IMG/VR virus record: IMGVR_UViG_3300013286_000009
Span: 1-64,000 of that record
Source of the DNA: a virus
DNA length: 64,000 bases
Reading direction: 5' to 3' (one strand)
Under the pieces are notes generated by a model. That model did not search any database. It had not been told where the DNA came from and worked only from the letters and a program-made list of their open reading frames with translations. The position numbers and the translations under genes are program-made. Positions 36,116 to 47,600 of the stretch are shown piece after piece. Position 1 is the first letter of the stretch. Each line of letters starts with the position of its first letter.

Positions 36116-37177
36116 TTAATACCTAACTATAACAATACCAGATCCACCGGTACCGTGATAACTTCCAGCGGCGCCGCCGCCGCCGCCTGTGTTTGCTCCG
36201 CCGTTGCCACCGAAACGAGAATGACCGTCACTGTTGCTAGCATTGCCGCCGTTGTTTAATGCTTGACTACCGCCATATCCATTTCCTACACTTGGAGTTC
36301 CTGGACTGTAATGGGCTCCGCCTGCACCTCCGCCACCGATGCCGCCATCGCCACCACCACCATCGCAGATGTGTGGGCCGCTGGCGCCGCCGCCGGACCA
36401 ATATAAAATACTGCCTAAAATATCACTGGCCGCGCCTGGGCCGCCATGTGTTGCTTGTTTTTGATTTGAATCTTGCGACGCAAGGCCCGGGCCGCCTGCG
36501 CCGCCGCCGCCGCCGCCATTGTGTGTATTTTCGCCGTCGTCATTGTATCTTACGCCGGCACCACCAGGAAATCCTTGACCTGTAGTTCCTGCGCCGCCAA
36601 AACATCTCATACGATTACCGTCTGAGTCACAGTTTGCTCCGCCACCCCCAGATCCTCCTGCATTTCCTGGAGTGTTTTGATTCCAAAATCCTGAATAGCC
36701 GCCGCCATATGCCGTTGTTGAACCAAACGTTGAGTTTCCCCCTTGGCCAGAACCGCTTGGGCCGCCACCGCCAACACTTAGTGGGATTCCAACACCTTGA
36801 CTAACTGGATAAGCACGGTTAAAAACTAGACCGCCACCACCACCGCCACCGCCCCAGCCACCATTGGCTCCGCCACCACCGCCTACTACTAATACCTGTA
36901 CATAACCTGTAAAGTTAGGAGTAAATGTTGCAGATGTAACTGAGGTAAATTGATGAACAACTCCGCCACCTAACATGCTGATATTATCGCCGCCGGTGCC
37001 TACAGTCCCATGACTATAACCGGTCACTGGACGCCAATTTGTACCGTCCCAATATTCCATTAAATTATAATCAGTATTATAACGCATCATTCCGTTAGCA
37101 GGGCTACCTGGACGCTGTGCAGAATTGCCTTGTGGTAATGTTAGCTCTGTAAATGTAGACGATTGTAGCTGTGCCAT
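36116..37177 (-). CDS. Glycine-rich tail fibre/adhesin protein 3
   Basis: This 353-residue third paralogue contains LMEYWDGTNWRPVTGYSHG, FTPNFTGYVQVLVVGGGG, a Gly-rich body with runs of up to eight Gly, and the final GGSGIVIVRY. It starts directly at the end of the S74-tailed fibre gene, as part of one late transcript. Three tandem copies suggest duplication followed by divergence of the adhesive loops. Confidence 0.82.
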   Translation of the reverse strand: MAQLQSSTFTELTLPQGNSAQRPGSPANGMMRYNTDYNLMEYWDGTNWRPVTGYSHGTVGTGGDNISMLGGGVVHQFTSVTSATFTPNFTGYVQVLVVGGGGGANGGWGGGGGGGGLVFNRAYPVSQGVGIPLSVGGGGPSGSGQGGNSTFGSTTAYGGGYSGFWNQNTPGNAGGSGGGGANCDSDGNRMRCFGGAGTTGQGFPGGAGVRYNDDGENTHNGGGGGGAGGPGLASQDSNQKQATHGGPGAASDILGSILYWSGGGASGPHICDGGGGDGGIGGGGAGGAHYSPGTPSVGNGYGGSQALNNGGNASNSDGHSRFGGNGGANTGGGGGAAGSYHGTGGSGIVIVRY

Positions 37178-38293
37178 TTAATTGCTACCTTTTGTTTTTT
37201 TAGTAATAGTAGTTTTAGTAGCTACCGCTTTACCTTTGAGTTCGTTAATTTCTTCTTGGAGTGTTTTGATACACTCAATTAAGTATGCACTTACTTTTGT
37301 ATAGTGAATTCCGTAAGGATTGCCTTTATCATCTAAAGCAACTAGTTCTGGAACATGTTTGAATACATGTTCAGCAATTAAACCAGCTTCATGTTTCTTA
37401 TTGTCTTTACGATCATACGTCACACCAGTTAATTTTAATATTGCATCTAATGCGCCAGTAATAGGGTTAATATTTTCTTTAAATGCGATACTTGATGTTT
37501 CAACTAATCCAACTGTGTATATTGTTCCGCCGCAGCCAATACCGCCAACAACGTTAAATGCATTACTTGTGCTGGTTGCTGTGTTACCTTGACTACTGGA
37601 TGTGATTGCATTTAATCCACTACTTGCTGTTGAAGTAATTAAACCGGTAGTGCTCAATACACCGTTGCCGTAAATGGCACCGCTTACACCTAGACCACCA
37701 GTTACCAACAAAGCGGCCGACGCTGTGTTATAAGCTGTTGCCACGCCGCCTGTAACTGATAATGAATTGGCACTAGCCACGTTGGTTGATACAGATGTAA
37801 ATGCGCCGGCTTTAGCTGTAGTGCCGCCAATTATCATATTGTCTATTGAGCCAGTGGTCGCTGGATTGACTGTGACTACCCCAGAGCCGGTGGGACTTAA
37901 TACTACGTTGGCGTTTGCGGGACTAAGTGTTACAGTTGAACTGGCAGTTAATGTACTTGCACTAAGCGGGCCGCCTAATAGGGTAACTACAACATAATCA
38001 GTTCCATCAGAAACAAGTTGAACTGTTGAACCGTTTGGTAATGCTTGTGTTCCGGTACCCGAAGCACCTGGACCAATAAAGTTAGCACCAGTGCCTGTGA
38101 GAAGTGACACAACACTACCAGTTTTATTATAAAACACTTGTGTTACACCGTTGTATAAAGGTGCTAATGGTACTGTTACCGAATAAGGTCCAGTGCCGGT
38201 GAGTTCTGTAAACTGTCCTTGAGAAGGACTTGCAAGCGTAGCTCCGCTTAACGACCCACTTGTTGAACTAATTACGGTATTATAACGTGCCAT
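37178..38293 (-). CDS. Tail fibre/spike with S74 auto-chaperone domain
   Basis: This 371-residue protein has a Ser/Thr/Gly-rich repetitive body. The C-terminal 110 residues are an intramolecular chaperone (peptidase S74 type). ETSSIAFKENINPI contains the expected cleavage Ser and Lys, followed by LDAILKLTGVTYDRKD, then HEAGLIAEHVFKHVPELVAL and a helix IKTLQEEINELKGK. Such domains trimerise the fibre and cut themselves off. The last residues are Lys/Thr-rich. It follows the 38317 gene by 23 bases. Confidence 0.88.
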   Translation of the reverse strand: MARYNTVISSTSGSLSGATLASPSQGQFTELTGTGPYSVTVPLAPLYNGVTQVFYNKTGSVVSLLTGTGANFIGPGASGTGTQALPNGSTVQLVSDGTDYVVVTLLGGPLSASTLTASSTVTLSPANANVVLSPTGSGVVTVNPATTGSIDNMIIGGTTAKAGAFTSVSTNVASANSLSVTGGVATAYNTASAALLVTGGLGVSGAIYGNGVLSTTGLITSTASSGLNAITSSSQGNTATSTSNAFNVVGGIGCGGTIYTVGLVETSSIAFKENINPITGALDAILKLTGVTYDRKDNKKHEAGLIAEHVFKHVPELVALDDKGNPYGIHYTKVSAYLIECIKTLQEEINELKGKAVATKTTITKKTKGSN

Positions 38294-38316
38294 ATTTTAT
38301 CTCTCTTTAATTTCTA

Positions 38317-38646
38317 TTATGATGTCGATGTTTCAATACCATAAACAGTTGCATTGACTTGATTACCTGTGCTTGCACTTGCTACTACGTATAGGTTTGA
38401 ACCAGCTACTAATCCTGTACGCTCAAATACACCGTAACCTACAAGGGTGGTTTGTTGTTCTATAAAATCACTAGTACCCGGTGTAGCTGATGTTGCTATC
38501 GCCAATTTGATAGTCACTGCGGATGATCCAGTATTGGTCAACGAAACGTTGAATACTGAATAGTAGTTGTTAGGAACTATGTAAAGTGTTGTATTACCAG
38601 TTGCTAACTGTAGTGAGCCGCCTATCGTTAAACGTCCTGTTGCCAT
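38317..38646 (-). CDS. Small beta-sandwich virion protein
   Basis: This 109-residue protein is beta-rich and Ser/Thr-rich, with MATGRLTIGGSLQLATGN, then LYIVPNNYYSVFNVSLTN and a Thr/Val-rich end. It resembles the 62868 protein in size and style, both like small fibre-decorating or hinge proteins of T4-like phages. No specific function can be given. GGAGAAAT lies just before its ATG. It sits between the giant 3706-residue protein and the S74 fibre. Confidence 0.6.
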   Translation of the reverse strand: MATGRLTIGGSLQLATGNTTLYIVPNNYYSVFNVSLTNTGSSAVTIKLAIATSATPGTSDFIEQQTTLVGYGVFERTGLVAGSNLYVVASASTGNQVNATVYGIETSTS

Positions 38647-38664
38647 TTTTATTTCTCCAAAATT

Positions 38665-41600
38665 TTATCGTTGACTAAAGAATACAAGGGCAACTGGTGC
38701 TCCGTCAATTCCGCCCGAAAACGTCATCTTAGAAGTTACCAGGATTTGTGCCCCAGTTGTATTACTTATCACATTATTTGCTATCTGAACTTGTCCTGCT
38801 ATCAAAGTATTTACGTTCAAGCTACTAGATCCGCCACCAATTTGAGCTGTAATATAGCTCTTAATCGCTTTTTGTGTTGGTACAATACTGTCGCTATTTG
38901 CTGTAAAGTACGGGTCTGTTGAAAATTGCGTAATAATTGCACTTCCAACACCTAAACTTACTGCACCCAGTTGCAATGATTGTAATCCTGACAAATTAAA
39001 CGCACTAGCGTTCAACGTAGCTGTACCAGTTGCTTGTTGAACTCCGAACAAGTTACCCACGTTAAAGTTACCGTCTTGATCAGTTGATGTAAAGAACACA
39101 CGACCGCCACCACTTGAATTTTGCTGATTTGCTTGAATAGCATTGGCAGCAATTACATATGGATAATTGGTTTGTGTTTGATTTCCAGTACCAATGTACA
39201 AGAAATCGTGTCCGGTTAAACGAACTTGACTGTATTTCAAACGTGTTGTAATTAGTGTACCTTGTGCCGGCGCCAGCAACGTACTCATACTTGGATTAAT
39301 CTGGAATGATGCTGTATAATTTCCAGCTATTCCTAAGATATTAGTTACTTGTACCAGTTTGTACCATTGTGAGCTACCAGTAATTGTTGCAAATTGCACG
39401 TTTGATCCTGCCGCTGGCATACTAGGTAGACCAGCAACGTTGATATAACTACCAACTTGATACAAATCGCTATAGCCATCACCTGCTGTTACAGCAGTAG
39501 CAGTTGTATTGTTTGTACCTCTGTTAGGAAAACTAGGATTACCTAATGCCCCGTCGGTTGTACGAACTCGAGTACTTGCAACGTTAACTTTGTTAGGATC
39601 AGTTATAGTAATAATTGGACCAGCAGTATAAATCATACCACTTGTAGTTGCCGCAGTAAATGCAATACTAGTGCCTGCTGTTGCTAATGCCGCACTAGTT
39701 GCAACTTGGAATGTCAATGAACCAATACTTGATCCTACAACATAATATATGGTGTTGGTAGATAAGCCGCTGAATGCCGCGTTAAATTCAATTGGCTGAT
39801 TGGCAATTAAGTTTTCAGTGTTGTCAGCAATAATAACACCCTGCACAGTTGCTACAACTGTTAGACCTGTTGTTGTTCCTACAGATGCCGCGCTGCCTGT
39901 CGGTGTTGTAGCAACTGATAGACTTGTGCCTGAACTTGATTGTACATAGTAAACCGTTGGGCTGGCAGATAAACTACCAACTGTGCTAGCAAATGTTATC
40001 GGCGATCCGACAGTTAAACTAGCACTAGAACTCAATGTAATGACTGTAGTACTGCTTGAGTTTACTGTTACAGTGGTAGCCGCAGTAATTGAACTGATAG
40101 TTCCTTTTGGATATCCGCTACCTGGTTCAACCATGCGTATCTCAGTAATTGCGTTGCTTGCCACTTTTGCTCTAGCCTGTGCAGTTGCGCCAGTGTGTGC
40201 AGATACTGCAACTGTTGAACTGGCCGCGTTTGAAATGCCTACCCACAAAGGATTATATCCAATAGTTGAATTAGTTAATACACTACCAAATGTTACAGCT
40301 TGCCATGTAGTAGAATTTGCAAATGCTTGTAACGACCAGTTAATACCGTCAGAGCTTACAGCACAGAAGTTATTAGAACTGCCTTTGGCCACTGCCATAA
40401 ACAAGCCTTCGCCGTAAGCAATACTTGACCATGTTGCCGCACTAGGCAATCCTGGACTGCCAGCTGCCGTAGATGCAAACCAAGTAACACCTAAATCGTA
40501 ACTGTAAGCTGTTGTGGTGGTGCCAGATGCTATTGCAACAAAACGTCCATTACCATATGTAATGCCGGTCCATGTTGCAGTACTAGGCAAAACTCCGCCT
40601 AGTGCCCATGTGTTACCATTTGTTGATTTTGCAGTAGTTGTACTGCCGCTGGCAATAGCAATATAAGCACCGTTACCGTATGCAACACTAGTGTAAGTTA
40701 CTGCACCAACTGTATTAGCGGCCGCTGTCCAGTTGGTATTTGCGCCATCGCTAGTATATGCCAATGCTGGAGTAGTAGTTGTTCCGCCAACAGCAATCCA
40801 TTTGCCGTTTCCGTAACAAACTGAATTAAAGTTTGAACCAGGTAATGTGCCGCCTGCACTCCATGATACACCAGTAGTACTGTAAACAGAACTTGTTGAA
40901 CTATTTGAAATAGCCAAGAAGCGACTTACAGCATCTGTAACAGTTATAGTTGGTACTGCGGTATATCCGTAACCGGGTATTGTTATAGTATAGCTACTTA
41001 CACCATAGTTGGTCATTGTTGCTGTTGCAACAGCCAATGTACCAACATAAGTTAATGCAACTCCGTATGTTCCCGCCGAGCCAGTTCCAGATGTAAATGT
41101 TGGAGCGGCAGCGGTAAACGTTCCGTTAGCACCTGCTTGATAGTAAGTGGTTGTAAATGTTGTACTATTATAATAAGAATAGTAAGTGTTTAAGGTAGCT
41201 GATCCGCCGCTACTCCAAATTGTTGCACTGTATGGAGGTGCAATAACAACTGAGGGAGTGCTGTAATAGTTTGAACCCCATTTTACAGGTGTAACGACAG
41301 TAACAATACTGGTTACTGCGGTAACTGTTGGTGTAGATGCATATCCGTTTCCTGGAATTATTACAGTTACTGATGAAATTGCGCCGTTTAATACTGTACA
41401 TGTTGCAGTTGCACCTGTGCCGCCGCCGCCCGAAAATACTATAACAGGAGGAGTTAAGTAGTTAAATCCGCCACTGACAATGTTTACTCCAATAATTTGA
41501 GAATAGCTGGAACCTGTAGTTCCAACAACTGCTGTTAATACCGCGGCTGATCCGCCAAAGCCGCCAACTGTAACTGTTGCAGAAGCGCCAGAGCCGCCAC

Positions 41601-44600
41601 CAAACGCAATGGATGACAATGAAGTCACACCCGATGCACCACCTGCATTCCAAGTTTTTCCGTCTGTACTGTAAGCAGTGGTAGTACTACCATTGGCAAT
41701 AGCTACATAACGATTAACTCCGTAAGCAACAGCTTGCCAAGTTGCACTTCCTATAGTTCTTGCTGTACTGCTGAATCCTGGGCCAGTATATGAAACTGCT
41801 GGCTCAATAATGTATGTAGTAGTTGAATCCATTGAAGTTTGGATTGCAGTTCCTGGAACAATATGATCCCAACTTGCGGCATATAGCGACACTGATTGAC
41901 TAGTAGTAGTTGTAATAGCTGAAGTAAATGCCACGCCGCCTGATGTGTCCGTTACTGAGAATGTGGTCGTGTTGACAACAGTTTTAACATAATAAACAAT
42001 ATTTGTTAATAATCCGCCAACCGCAGACGCTACATAGAATGGCATGTTGGCATATAATGTTGCTGTACTTGCAACTGTAACAGTTGAAGGTGTACCGTTT
42101 GTTGTTGCTGTAATAGTCAACGTAGCAAATGATGGTCTGATAATTTGGGCAATTTTACTGCCGTTAGTATATGAATAAATTGTTGCATATTGACCTACAC
42201 CAGTTCCAGCAGTTATCTGAATTTTCATTCCAACATAAGCGCCAGTTAGTGCTAAATCAGTAGCCGCAATAGTTATAAATCCAACTGTTGATCCAGCAGT
42301 AACAGCTTGTGCAGTACTAGTCGCAGTTACATAACTACTACCTCCCACACCTTGGCCATTATTCAAGTCAGTTAATCTTGTTTCGGTAACTGCGGCATCT
42401 CTAAATTCATCATGTGTTGCAGTTGCATTGTATCCACTACCGCTGATACCTGCTACGCTGTTTGAATAAGATGAACCAGCGTTTCCATATTCAAATCTCA
42501 ATACTTGATTCAGAACATCGGTGACTACGTTAGTAATTTGTGCGCCGTTGGCACGATTGTTTAATGTTCCGTAAATAGGAGTTTCGTATGTATCAACACC
42601 TTCTGCTACAACACCATATGTACCATATGAACTGTTGCCGTTGGTTGCACGAATACGTGCTCCTAGTTCTGCTAGGTATCCTGCATAGCCGTAGTAATTA
42701 AACACTGAAACTAGTTCTGATAAAGCGCCGGATCCAGTGACCCAGAAGCCAATACCGTCACCAATAATTGTTGTATAATCGTTGGCAACCATTGATTTAT
42801 TGCCACCGTTGTGCAATGCCGCATCCACTTTAGCGCCAGAACATGCATAGCCAAACATGGTATTATTTTGAACATAGCACGAACGTGCATAGATCCAACT
42901 GTTAGCATCGTTAGGGCCAAAGCCTGGATCAAGTGCCGCATAAGCACCAGCAGTTGGACGTTTGGTTCCAAAGCTGTTTACTACACTTAGATATCCGGTT
43001 AATCCGTTCATAGTGGTATTACGTATACCTGAACTATTACGCACTTGGAACATGTTAGATGTGATTGAGCCGCCAGTAACCGCATTAACATATAATTGGG
43101 CCGAACGTAATGATTTATAATTTCCCGGGAAATTTAAATCGTAAATCATAGCTGTTATATAAGCATTTGTATCGCGTAAACACTTAGCCAATGAATAGTA
43201 ATAAGATATAATCATCGAGCCAGCGCCGTTAATAACTTGGAATGGAGTTGTGCTTGATGCAGTGGTAGTCAATACCAGGGTAGTACTGCTAGGAACTGCA
43301 AGTACATAGTAAGTTGTTGTCAGTGCAAGATTTCCATATACTCCGCCAGCAACGCCTGTCATACTGCCCGATCCAATACCTAACGTAATTGCAGTGCCGC
43401 CGTATGTACTACTTAAAGTAATTGTACTTGCGCCTGAATTTACGTTGATGATATAGTATGGACTTCCTGAGTTAATTTGATTTCCAGTACCAGTTCCAAT
43501 AGGAGTTCCTGTAAACGTAACAATCATACCAGTTACTAAATTAGTAGTGCTATTTACAGTGACCACACCGCTTGCGGCTGTTGCTGTTGCAGTCGGTGTT
43601 GCTGTAACTGCACTGATAATTTGTACAGGATCGCCTATGGATAAATTATGAGCCGCACTGGTTGTTTGGTAATTATTCTGGCCAGTCACCGATGTTGATG
43701 CAACAGTTTGATTGGCGTTGACTGTAAACACTGTAGCACTGGTTGTTGCAACAATATAAGTTCCAGCAGTGACGCCTGTTCCGCTAAGAACTGTTCCAAT
43801 TTGGAAAGTTCCTGTTACAGAGCCACCAGCGGTGAATGTATAACCTGAGATTGTGCCTGCGCTTGCACTGGCACTGGCATTGGTTGTTGAAGTTATAGTT
43901 CCACTAAAATTAGCAGTGGTATAAGCACTGGCTTCGTATGCTAGAAAGTTTGCATTAGCACGTAAAATTTCTGCACCTTGAATAGTAGCCAAGGTATTAT
44001 TATAAGTTAATGTGCCGTGAACTTCAGGAGTTGTTCCAATTCCGTTAGTTAGGATATTAATAAACAATGCCATACTAGAGCTTGCATTGGCAGCGGCTGT
44101 ACTATTTCCTGCTAGTGTAGTAGCTATTTGACTTGTCAAATAATTGAATGCCGCAATAGTTGCTGATTTTTGTATGCCAACCACTCTGCTAGCCTGTGCT
44201 TGATAGTAACTCATTCCAGCTTTTACTGTTTGATAATTACTTCCAAGTATTGAATCGTACCCTACGCTATCAATTAGTAATCCAATGTCTCTATAGCAAA
44301 TAGTTTGTAAGTATGATAAGTTTGGAAAGTTAGTAGAAATATAATTAATAACACCTGCTTGCAAACTTGCACGAGCCGCACTTAATACAGCCTGACCCGA
44401 TTGTAGTGTAGTACTGGCTTGACTATAAGCAGGCAAACTAGAAACTTCAGCAGATATGGTTAAACCTGAACCGCTGACAAACGTTGTTATTACAGATCCG
44501 TTAAAACTATTGGATAATTGGAATTGTGTGCTAGTTAAGCCTGTACTTGAAACAAAATAAGCAACATTAGATCCAGTGATTGTAGTACTTGATACAGTTT

Positions 44601-47600
44601 GACTTATATTAACTGTATATGTTCCAGTACCGCCAGTTCCGGATACTAATGCAGTAATATATGTTCCTTGTGCAACACCTGTGCCGGTTATAATTTGACC
44701 AACTGCAAATGCACCAGTTGGTGAGCCGCTTATTGTTAGAGTATATGCACTAATGACACCTGTTCCAGATCCTGGAACAATTACAGTATCGTTAGCATTC
44801 AAATTATGTGTTGTACTAGCTGTAAATGTTGTTCCTGTAGCAATAGTATTAATTGTAATCTTAGGTGCACTGGTATAGCCGTTGGTAACAATATTGGTAA
44901 TATTGGTCATCAATGTACTTACTAATGTCGCTTGAGTACTTGTTCCACTAGCGCCAGTCACGCGAGGTACTGTAGTTTGTAACCTAGTGTATGCCGCGCC
45001 TTGTGCAAGTGCTTGAGCAATGGTGCTGATCTGCGATATGCTGGCTAACCAAGCTGTTTGTTCAGTCGAAGCTAACAAGAACTGTCCAGTAATAAAACTA
45101 TAGTATGCCTTGGCAGCTTTAACAGTGGCATAATTTCCACCATATGTCAAATCATAACGTAGAGCATCAATGATATATCCTATGTTTTGCTGATATACAG
45201 TTTGACTATAAACTAAACTTGCATAGTTAGTCGTAATGTATTGAATAATTTCGGCTTGTATAAATGCTTTATTTGCAAAAATAATTTTTGCGGCATTTCC
45301 AGTATTAGTAACAATATTACTAGGATCAGGCCATGTAAATCTTGCTGGAACACTTCCGCCATTAACATAAGCAATTATGTCATTAATCATGTTAGTCAAC
45401 TGCGCAACACTACCGCTGGCCGCAATATGACGTGCTTTATATTTGATAAAGTTTACTGCGCCTAATTCTGCGGCTAGTTGGCTTGTTCTTACAATATTAA
45501 CACTGGCAATATTTCTATTGTATGAACGACCAACAGTTATAGAACTAAAGTTACTACCAAATACCAAATCATAAACAAGGGCATCAACAATATAACCAGC
45601 ATCGCGGCTACATGTTGAACTATTAAAGTTCATTGTTTGATAGTTCTTTTGTACCCATGCAACTGTATCGGCTTGAATTTCTGAACGTTTAGCAACCACG
45701 GCATTATATGCTGTTTGTAAACTTGAACTTGTAAGTGCGATAGCACTAGTCGGCAATACGCTTGCATCAGCCGCACTATTATTGATCCAGTCGTTAATTT
45801 CAGTCATACGTGCTTGAGCAAATGTTGCCGCTGCCGACGATCCGGCAGTACCGAATGTTACTTGAGATGTTCCTGAGAAACCAGTCGATGTTGTTACTGT
45901 TTGCGCTTGGATAATTTGTCCTAAAATAGTAGACAAACGTCCGTATGCGGCAACAGTTGCGGCTTTTTCTGTTGTAGCGATAGTTGTAAGATAGTTACTG
46001 TAGTAAGAACTACCTGCAATTAATGTTTGATTATTACAACCATAAGTCATATCAAACTGCAATGCATCTAGCAAATAACCAACGTCACGTTGGCATGTTG
46101 CTTGTACGATTGCAGTCCAAACAGAACTATAGTTATAAGCTAGATAAGCCGAAATTTCATCTTTAATAAATTGATAATTTCTTATAATCTGTGCAAGACC
46201 ATCACCATAGCCTACTAAGAATGAAGAGTTATATCCCGTAACTGGAGGAATTGTAAATGCTTGGTTAAGACTAGTTATAGTACCTTGTACAGTAATTGAG
46301 CCAGTTGTTGTAGATGCAAAACTTACACTAGTTGTTGTACATGCTGTAACAGCATAGTAACTATTATATCCAACTGGTGTTACTCCGTATACTTGTATGT
46401 TTTGTCCTACTTGATACGGAGGTGCGCTTTGAATTGAAAAATTCAATGTAACTACTGATCCAGTTGCACTTGCTAAACCAGTAGTAGCTAACGATACCAC
46501 TGCAGGTGCTGTTGGTACATTACTAATACCATTATTAATAATGTCGTACATTAAATCACAATTAGTACTAACTCTAGTTGTTGCTAATGTGCTACCAACA
46601 TCGCCCGCTGGCAATGAAGTAACTTGAGTTTGTGTATTTCCGCTAGTAGCAGTAACAGTAGCATTTGATAATAAAGTAGGCAATATTGTTTGGATACGAG
46701 TTAGTGCCGCTATTGATTTTGGTTTATCAGTGGCTAGTAATGCAATAGCTTGTGCTGGCTGGATAACTGTACTTCGTAGTTCGTCTCCTACTATTGCTGT
46801 ATATGCTGGAAGTATGATTGGTAAAATTTCATTGTACGTGCCAGTTTTAACACTGACAGTAGTATTTGGATTGATTACGTTAGCAATACCAGTATTGGTT
46901 CCAGCAATTAACGCTGTGGTTATAATACTTAAATTGGCCTGAGTAATTGCCAATGCTGTTGATTCAGCAGTCAATGTCGAATCAATAATTTGTAGAGCTC
47001 TAGTAGAAATACTAGTTAATGTTTGGTAATTACTTGCCGGAGCAGTATTTGCCAATACACTGGCGAATAATGTATTTGCTAGATAATTGTAACTGGCTAC
47101 AGATTGGCTTGCTTGATATCCAAACGCTGTGGTAATGTATGCGCCGTTTGAGAAATAACTTTGAGCCGCTGTATAATTTTTATAAGTGCCACCATGTGTT
47201 AAATCAAATATTGCCGCATCAACTAGATAACCGACATCGCGTTCGCACTTAGCTGTATTGTAAACTAGCGTGGCAGTCATTGCCGTAGACCCAGCAGTTA
47301 AAACAAGAGCCTGGCCTCCATAAGTAGTTGTAATACTAAAGTGAGTTGAATCAACAATACTTTGTACATAATAAGTTTGGCCTGCGGTTACTCCGCCACC
47401 AGTCCCTGAAAAACTGATTGGCATACCCACTGTCATAGTTGCAGTAGTTGATTGATATGAGCTACCTGCACCGACAGCAAATGCTGTTGTACTAGCAGAT
47501 AATACACTATATGAATATTGGTATACAGTCCATGCACTAACTTCTTTCATCATAAACTGTTTGTTTTTTGTTAATAATGCTCCAGCATTGGTATTTAAAT

